In this document: piece by piece, positions 56,350 to 64,000 of the stretch
Position numbering within the stretch: the first letter of the stretch is position 1
How the letters are laid out: each line of letters starts with the position of its first letter
Source of the DNA: Anaeromyces robustus
Lineage: Eukaryota; Neocallimastigomycota; Neocallimastigomycetes; Neocallimastigales; Neocallimastigaceae
Reading direction: 5' to 3'
Assembly (NCBI GenBank): GCA_002104895.1
Contig: MCFG01000003.1
Span: forward strand, 260,001 to 324,000
Length of the DNA: 64,000 nt
Program-made: the position numbers and the translations under genes
The notes under the pieces: generated by a model
The model's input: the letters and a program-made list of their open reading frames with translations, nothing else
What the model was told of the DNA's origin: nothing
Databases searched by the model: none

Positions 56350-57002
56350 TAATTATTATATATGTATAGATGTTTGTATAATTTTTTTATATACATTATT
56401 ATACTTTAGTAAAATAATAATAGAAAATTTTTTAAAATGTTTCTATTTTTGATGAATGCTTTTTCTTTTTATATATAATATTTATATGAAATTTTTTTAT
56501 TTTCTTATAATTTTATTCTTTCTTATATTTATTTTTAGGTACAGATAATATTTATTATTTTATTTTTTTTTTTTACTATATAATAATTTTTTTTTTCTTT
56601 TTGATTCGGTTATTCTTAATAAATTTTACTATAAAACTGTTTTTAATATATAAAGCAAATTTTTGATTTATAGAATAACTAATATAAAAGAATTTACCTT
56701 GATTTTTTAGGAATTATATATAATTTCAAATTAAATTACTTTTTGACATTCATTAGTTTATTTTTTGGAAATATATGTATATTTCTCTTCTTATATATAT
56801 ATAACAAAAGAGAAATCAAATAAAAAAAGAAAAAAAAGAATGAAATAATTTTATATATAATTTATACTTTTATTAATTAATGAATAAATCTCTTAGATGT
56901 TTTTGTTTCTAATTTTATCCTTCCAAAATAATATAACATAGATATAATATTATTTAATATTATTTTTATATTATATAAATGTAAACTATAAAACTTTTTT
57001 TT

Positions 57003-57350
57003 TTCTCTCTTCTAAATTAAAATATCTTTCTTTTTTTTCTTTTCTTTCTTTCTTTCTTTCTTTCTTTTAATTTAAATATATCTCTTTTTTTATTCATCTT
57101 TCTTTTAAATTTAAAAATATCTCTTTTTTTTTTCTTTCTTTCTTTCTTTCTTTTAAATTTAAATATATCTCTTTTTTCTTTCTTTCTTTCTTTTAAATTT
57201 AAATATATCTCTTTTTTCTTTCTTTCTTTCTTTCTTTCTTTTAAATTAAAATCTCTTTCTTTTTTTTTCTTTCTTTCTTTTAAATTTAAATATATCTCTT
57301 TTTTTTTTCTCTCCATCTTTCTTTTAAATTAAAATATCTCTCTTTTAGAT
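57003..57350. repeat. TTTC / AAATTTAAATATATCTC minisatellite
   Basis: Seven or eight copies of a variable unit made of a TTTC tract of changing length plus TTTTAAATTTAAATATATCTC-like sequence. The minus strand is open for about 100 codons and would give only Lys/Glu/Arg repeats. I treat this as a by-product of the repeat, not a gene. Confidence 0.88.
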
Positions 57351-57448
57351 ATTTCTATTTTCTATTACCATTAATTTCATCATTTTAATATAACCCTTTA
57401 AATTTTTCTCATATACATTCTTTAGTATGCATATGAAAAACTTATTAT

Positions 57449-57524
57449 GATAATAATTTGATGTTAATAATGAAATTTATTATATTAACATATTGAATTT
57501 CATTATTAATATAAAATTATTATC
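57449..57524. repeat. Imperfect inverted repeat with 29-nt arms
   Basis: The arms 57449-57477 and 57496-57524 match as GATAATAATTT, four mismatched or shifted bases, then TTAATAATGAAATT and its complement, around an 18-nt loop. It may be a MITE remnant or a hairpin. Confidence 0.75.
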
Positions 57525-57736
57525 CAACTTCTTTGAACATTAAAAAATATGTAGGTGATATAAACAACTTTTTTTCATAATTATATGATAAGAAATATCA
57601 CTTAAGTCTTCATATTTATCTTGTTTTAAATTTCATTATATTTTGAATCGATTAAACAAATAACAAGATAAATAAATTTATCTGCAAACTATTTTAAGTA
57701 ATATATATATATATATAATATTAAAATTAAATATTT

Positions 57737-57890
57737 CTGTCTTCAATATCATTCTAAAATAATTTTTTTCTGTCTTTAATATCATTTTAAAATTTTTTTT
57801 TTATTTCATTTTTTTTTTGTAGATGTCTATCTTCAATATCATTTTAAAATATTTCTTTTTATTTCATTTTCATTTTTTTTTGCACATATT
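57737..57890. repeat. Short tandem repeats of a TCTTCAATATCATTTTAAAA unit
   Basis: At least three imperfect copies of a unit with TTCAATATCATTTTAAAAT, separated by T-rich spacers, lie just left of the 450-bp duplication. The phrase ATTCTTTAGTATG occurs both at about 57418 and 57889. Confidence 0.7.
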
Positions 57891-57970
57891 CTTTAGTATG
57901 AAAAGCTTTATTATTGTGGAGTTTCATTAAATAGTTCAATACTGTTTAATATTATTATTTTTCATCAATA

Positions 57971-58870
57971 AGATACTTCCTTGTCGTAATTTTTATAAAA
58001 ATATTTCTATGAAAAAAAAAAAATGTTGTAAACTGAAATGAAAAATTTTTAAAAAATAAATTCCTAAAGAAAAAAAATACTATAATAAAAAATCAGAAAG
58101 GATAAAAGTTGGAAAATATTAATAAATTAGAATTTTTTATGATTAATATCAGAATCGTCGAATGTTTTATTAATCGGTTGAAGTTCCAAAATATCTATTA
58201 TTATATATAATTCCAAGCTTAACTTGAAATACGTTTTATATTCCCATTAGCAACTGTTTATCCACATTGCTTATAATATATATATAATATTATTAATTTT
58301 TTTTATAATATTAATATGAAAGTTAATCAACATTATCAACTATTTCCGTATTAATACATTATAATTTTTTATTTCTAATAATAAATGTATTGAAATGAAC
58401 TAATTTGTTTCAATACATTACTTTCCTTATTGTAATTTTAATAAAAATATTTCTATGAAAAAAAAAAAAAATGTTGTATTGTAAACTGAAATGAAAAGTT
58501 TTTAAAAAATAAATTCCTAAAGAAAAAAAATACTATAATAAAAAATCAGAAAGGATAAAAGTTTGAAAATATTAATAAATTAGAATTTTTCATGATTAAT
58601 ATCAGAATCGTCGAATGTTTCATTAATCGGTTGAAGTTCTAAAATATCCATTATTATCAATATATAATTCCAAGCTTAATTTGAAATACATTTTATATTC
58701 CCATTAGCAACTGTTTATCCATATTACTTATAATATATATATAATATTATTAATTTTTTTTTTATTTTTTTTTATAATATTAATATGAAAATAAATCAAC
58801 ATTATCAACTATTTCCGTATTTCTAACAATAAATGTGTTGAAATGAACTAATTTGTTTCAATACATTACT
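57971..58870. repeat. Tandem duplication of a ~450-bp unit
   Basis: Unit 1 is about 57971-58422 and unit 2 about 58423-58870. They match through long blocks, such as ATCGGTTGAAGTTC at about 58172 and 58625 and TATTCCCATTAGCAACTG in both, with scattered substitutions and small A/T length changes. Each unit ends in a hairpin with arms ATGTATTGAAA/TTTCAATACAT (58384-58419 in unit 1). The second copy has one A-to-G change that would keep a G-U pair in RNA. There is no open frame. Confidence 0.85.
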
Positions 58871-59039
58871 TATACACATTATAATTATTTTCTTTAATAT
58901 TTTTTATTTTATTATAAACAAATTAATTTAAAAATTATTAATGATTTTTTCAGATTACTATGAAACTATGAAAATAGTATGAACCAATTATACTTTTGAA
59001 AAAAAAAAAAAAAAAGGTCATTGAAAGTCATATCGGATG

Positions 59040-59815
59040 AGCAATATATATGATATTTTATACAATAAACTATAATATATAATTTAAAAGTAATTTTTTT
59101 TTTCTAATAGGGACTAAAATTATTGAGAAAGACTAGCTAGTTTTTAATATTTACTAGTAATATGTTATATGTTAAGTACTAATAAACTATTATTAAATAA
59201 CAACAAAAGTTTTGAATCAAAAAAAAAAAAAATTAAATAATTTTATATACCAAAAAAAATTATTAAATAATTTTATATACCAAAAAAAATATTATTAAAT
59301 AACAACAAAAGTTTTGAAAAAAAAAAAAAATTGATTTTATACCAAAATAATTATTATTAAATAACTAAAATTTTTATAAAGAAAATTAAATTATATTTTA
59401 TACTATAAACTATAATATAAAATATAAAAGTAAATTTTTTTTTTTCCAATAGGGACTGAAATTATAAAGAAAGACTAGCTAGTTTTTAATATTTACTAGT
59501 AATATGTTATATGTTAAGTACTAATAAACTATTATTATAAAACAATAAAAGTTTTGAATCAAAAAAAAAAAAAAAAAAAAAAAATCAAATAATTTTATAT
59601 ACCAAAAAAAAATATTATTAAATAACTATAGTTTTGATAAAGAAAATTTAATAATATTTTATACTATGTTAAGTTCTAATAAACTATTATTATAAAACAA
59701 CAAAAGTTTTGAATCAAAAAAAAAAAAAAAAAAAAAAAAATTAAATAATTTTATATACCAAAATCATCATTATTAAGTAACCAAAAATTTTGATAAAGAA
59801 AATTAAATAAGTTTA
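59040..59815. repeat. Degenerate tandem repeats of a ~340-bp unit
   Basis: Two copies share AATAGGGACT and AAAGACTAGCTAGTTTTTAA followed by ACTAGTAATATGTTATATGT (from about 59108 and 59449). A third, partial copy begins near 59667. Shorter sub-repeats containing TTTTATATACCAAAA and AAAGTTTTGAA recur through the block. No coding potential is seen. Confidence 0.8.
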
Positions 59816-62150
59816 TAATAGTGGCTTTTTCATAAATATTATGTTTAAAATAATTATGAATATGATATTGTTAAAATTAAATTACATATTGCTTTTCGTA
59901 AATTATTTTTCTTTAATAAGTAATATAAACTATGATGAGCAACAATATATTGGAAAACAAATATAAAAAATTATATCAATCATAATTTTGTTTATTTCTA
60001 GTGCCAAAATATATTACATTATAAAGTAAATCATAATGGGGGCAGCTTTTCATCCATCTGGAATTAACTCTTACTAAATAACTTTATATACACTGTATGA
60101 TGTATGTATATAAATATGAAGAATATGAAGAATAGACAATATTTATTTATTATTTTTGATAAAATAAATCTAATGGGTATTCTGTTTATTTTTTCTAAAA
60201 AAAATAGTATTATTGAATATTTAATATTTTTAATATGAAGACAATTAATGTTTTATCATTATATTCATATAAATAAATTTTTATTCATTATTAATAATTA
60301 TTAATGTCAATATTTTTATTTAAAATATAAAAATATTTCCAAAAAAGTAATATTTTATTATTATTTTATTAATTAATTATATATTAAAACATTCTTTTTA
60401 ATTGTATGTATTATAAATTCATTTATTAATTATATCATATTTTTTTTTTTTTAATTATTTTTTCAATAAGAAAACTTTAATTTTTTTTTTTTTTTGAATA
60501 AAAAAAAATTTTAAATTTAAATATTTAAAAAGTAAAAAGTAATATTAATAATGAAAAAGAAATAAATATTAATACATTAATATATATATATGTTAATATT
60601 ACTATATGCATTTCATCATTAACAAAATAGGAAAACAATATAAACTTTTTTCTTATTCATAATATAAAGTTGAAAAAAAGAAAAAATAATATAATATAAT
60701 TATATTCTTTAATAATAATTATATTTGATATTATTGTTATATATTATAATTTATATTATTATATGAATATAATACTATAAAGAGTATAATAATTTAATAA
60801 TATAATAATAAAAATATATATTATTGTAAGAATAATATAAAAAATTAGATGATAGTAATTGAATATATTATGTATTATTTTAATAATATTTTATATACTA
60901 ATATAGTAAAAAAAGAAGAAGAATTAAAAAGAAAAGAGAGAAAAAAAAAGAACTATTTGATATATTTTATTATTCTATGTTAATAAAAAATTTTTGAAGG
61001 TTTTCATTTTCAATATATAAGTATAAAAAAATTAATATATAAGTAAATAGTATACTTTTTATTGAAGAGGTGAAGTGTAAGTATAAAAAAAATTAAAATA
61101 TATTAGTAAATAATGTATAATATACCTTTTATAGAAGAGATGAAGTTTAATATAGTTTAAATACTTCTTACATAAAATTTTAAAAATATTTTTTGTATAT
61201 ACATTTTAATTTAAAAAAAAAAAAAAAACCTAAAATACACTAAATCAATACAGTTTATTGTTTATTAAATTTTTTTTTTATATAATTATAATTTTATATT
61301 ATTTTATTTTATTTTACTTTATTTTTTAATAATTTTGATTTAATACTTATATATTTTGTAATATATTTTGTTTATATTATTTAATTTAATTAAATGTTAT
61401 GCATGCACTATTTAACTATTTAACAACTATGAAGTCTTTAGTTTTTTTTTCTATTTTTTCTGCATTTTGTTACATTTTTTATTTTATTTTATTTTTATTT
61501 TTTATTTTATTTTATTTTGTTTTATTTTATTTGCTTTATGATTTCAATTAATATTAATTTGGTAATAAAATGGGAAATAAAAAGTATGTATAAATATTGA
61601 TGTATAAAATATTTAAGATGTATAGATGTGTAATAAAGTAAATACATAAATGCATAAATATATTAATGTATAAGAATATATGTAAATCTTTTATATATAT
61701 ATAGTATTTTAGTAATACTTTATTTATAAATATTCCATTGAGGTCAATTTTTATAATAGCCACAATAATTTTTAATTAATAATAATAATTTTAAATTAAT
61801 AATAATCGTTGAAATTTTTTTTCCTTTGTATTTTTATATATTTATTTTATTATATATATATACTTTATTAAATATATATATATATAATTTTTTTTTTCGT
61901 TTATCAATTGCTAATATTATTTCCTATTAATATTATCTATAATATCAAACAAGAATATTATAATTATATATATAATAGTATTGTGTTATTAAATATTTGT
62001 TAATATATTTTATGCTATTATATATGTGTATATAATATATAATATACATGTATATAACTATTTAATTTATAGACTGTTACACTATATAATATAAATAGAA
62101 ATACAATAGTAAAAGGACAAAATAAAACAAAAACAAAATCAAAAATCAAA

Positions 62151-62184
<34 letters not shown>

Positions 62185-64000
62185 ATAAAAAAAAAAAAAA
62201 AAACAAAATGTGAGTAATTATTAATAATGGTCATTTAATATATAAATCTATATAGTAAAGTTGTATTCTATTATATAATCAAATATCAGATATCAAATAT
62301 CAATATTTGTCTTTATTAAATTGTGTTTATCAATAGATTAAAATAATCTTTTTATCTTTATTATTTTATTTCTTTATATTTATTGTTTATATTGTAAAAG
62401 GTCATAATACTTTTTTTAAATTGAATGTATAAAATAATATATATAACTTGTATATGATATAATTAACAATATAAAATAGTAATGGTAATTATAAGTATAA
62501 TAGTATAATAAAAAAAAAAATAGAAAAAAAAAAAAAGATTATTCACCATTTAATTTTAATTAATTTTGTAATCTAATAATAATATTAATATGTTAAAATA
62601 TTTTAAATTAAAATTTGTATTATTGGCTAATTCAAATAGTTTTTATTTATGTAATTATTCTAAACGGATAAAGAAATAAATAATTATCAAAAAAATTTCC
62701 AAATTTGGAAAAAATGAATATCTAAATATTTTAACTTTTATGGAAATAAAAACTTTAATAATTTTAAATAATAAAAACTTTTTTTATTAAAAAATAAAAC
62801 TAGTTTAATGTTTAGTGTAACATTTTTTAATTTAATATAAACTTTAAATACTAATAAATTTAAATTAAATTAAATAATAATTTAAAATAATTAATAATTA
62901 TAATAAATTATAATAAATTAAATTAAAATTTTAAAATCTCTTTTAAAAATTTTAATTTTATTTTATAATAACAATATATTATAATACATATCAAAATATA
63001 TTAATATATTAGTAAATTAACATGGTTGTGGTATGTACAAATTGTATTATTTTTATTTATTATTATTATTATCATTTTTTTTTAATCAATTTTTAAATAC
63101 TATATATTAATATAAATTTATAATTTTACATAAATACTGTTACATACGTTACAAGGAAGGTTCACCATGAGATACTTTTAATAAAAGATTAAGAGAAATA
63201 ATAATAGTTATAATTAATAAAATAAGAAAAAAAATAAGTTCAGTTTTTATATAGTAATATTAAATTAATTTAAAACGGAATGAAATTGTAATAAATAGTT
63301 TTTTCATTGTAATATATAAAAATATTAAATAACATCATATATAGAATATATTATTATATATGAAGATTAACAAGTGATTATTAAGTAATATATTAAATTA
63401 TAATAAAAACGGTAAAATAATGATGAAAAATAAAAATCTTATTATTATATTTAGCATATAAGTTAATAAATAATATACTAATGTACAAATACAGAAGTGT
63501 TTAAAAAAATGATATAAGAAAAAATAAAACACTATATATTATTCAATAATTATATATTAATTTATATATTCTATAATATCAATTATTATATATAGAAAGC
63601 AATTTAAAAATATTATACAATGCTATATATTCTTATATAGTTTTAATCTATATAATAATATAATATTGAGTAATTACATACATTATTATTTAAAAAAGAA
63701 TATATCATATTAAAGATTCTTTTATAATTATATACAGATATATATAATATATAGTATAAAGTATTGTATTATATGTATTATTATTTAATAGTAATATATA
63801 ATTTTATAATGTTTTTTTTATTAATTTAAATTTATATATATTATAATTATATATTACTATTTAAAAAGTTATATATTGATAAATATTTTTTATAATTTGT
63901 TAATATATATATTTGTTAATATATATTTGATATAGTATTAACTATTATATTATTATTATAAATATAACTATATAATATTCTTTTAAAACTCAATTGAATA
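59816..64000. other. AT-rich right end, no gene seen
   Basis: No exon, RNA gene or domain-bearing frame is found up to the window edge. A 66-bp imperfect duplication sits at 61018-61148, and a small less AT-rich patch at 60038-60072 (around GGGGGCAGC) has stops in all frames nearby. TTTTA-type runs occur at 61298-61320 and 61477-61530. Confidence 0.55.
61018..61148. repeat. Imperfect tandem duplication, unit ~60-70 bp
   Basis: Two copies (about 61018-61077 and 61078-61148) share AAGTATAAAAAAA, AGTAAATA, ATAC-CTTTT, and GAAGAG-TGAAGT in the same order with small insertions. Confidence 0.8.

Larger units (their letters stand above)
44790..57002. other. 12-kb AT-rich region without supported genes
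   Basis: Almost pure A/T with constant homopolymers. I looked for exon-like mixed-base segments on both strands and for tRNA or rRNA signatures and found none. Items of note are a TTTTA array (45475-45527), a palindrome at 48114-48131, a run of T at 48722-48749, a 43-bp-period imperfect duplication near 50930-51000, 46-bp-period AT repeats near 54130-54235, and a diverged repeat pair with small hairpins at 55216-55251 and 55303-55335. The first few hundred bases should contain the promoter of the Ser/Arg-rich gene. Confidence 0.55.

Noticed and set aside
57017-57316. 99-codon minus-strand frame of Lys/Glu/Arg repeats
   Set aside because: It is the translation of a TTTC minisatellite; there is no promoter context, domain or non-repeat sequence.
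60038-60072. Less AT-rich patch around GGGGGCAGC that might be an exon
   Set aside because: There are stops in nearby frames on both strands and no convincing splice sites or domain.
62018-62206. Phe-rich minus-strand frame (and similar ones at 53316-53546 and 61554-61763)
   Set aside because: Hydrophobic frames arise from T-rich DNA. No homologous pattern, splice context or codon bias supports them.

Overview
The window is nuclear DNA of a flagellated, extremely AT-rich eukaryote. The best fit is an anaerobic gut fungus (Neocallimastigomycota). The evidence is intergenic DNA made almost only of A and T, poly-Asn runs from AAT repeats, GT-AG introns, flagellar genes (a dynein heavy chain and DRC10/IQCD), a fungal wall-type Kre9/Knh1-like extracellular domain joined to an SH3 domain, and an intronless bacterial-type quinolinate synthase (NadA). 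Dictyostelium and Plasmodium share the base composition but fit this gene set less well. The genus cannot be read from the sequence.

Layout. 1-770 (-): 5' part of RPB3, cut by the window edge. 1628-3097 (-): nadA with an organelle-type presequence. 5015-10146 (-): a 22-exon MAP4K/GCK-I-type Ste20 kinase with a C-terminal CNH domain. I rebuilt it exon by exon to a 701-residue frame that closes without error; two of its exons are only 19 and 12 nt. 11381-11811: an isolated GC-richer island with hairpins, flanked by a 12-bp direct repeat, probably a retroposed element. 14473-16240 (-): a four-exon, 454-residue single-pass membrane protein (signal peptide, Kre9/Knh1-like ectodomain, TM helix, cytosolic SH3). 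18965-34173 (-): a three-exon, 4918-residue dynein heavy chain, most of it in one 14.2-kb exon. 37030-39509 (+): seven-exon DRC10/IQCD, 443 residues, head-to-head with the dynein. 41733-44789 (-): a 1018-residue Ser/Arg/Asn-rich protein of unknown role. 44790-64000: about 19 kb with no gene I can support, holding several decayed tandem-repeat families (57.0-61.2 kb) and inverted repeats.

How the genes relate. The dynein and DRC10 both belong to the zoospore flagellum and share one 2.86-kb divergent upstream region. NadA makes quinolinate for NAD without the oxygen-dependent kynurenine route. The kinase and the membrane SH3 protein look like signalling components. RPB3 is housekeeping. Nothing resembles an operon.

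The most unusual item is the dynein. Its AAA1 module, the main ATPase site of the family, has lost the Walker B acidic pair (DE replaced by NN) and the usual sensor region. AAA2 and AAA4 are also degraded, so only AAA3 keeps intact Walker A and Walker B motifs. It looks like a non-motor or strongly modified dynein.
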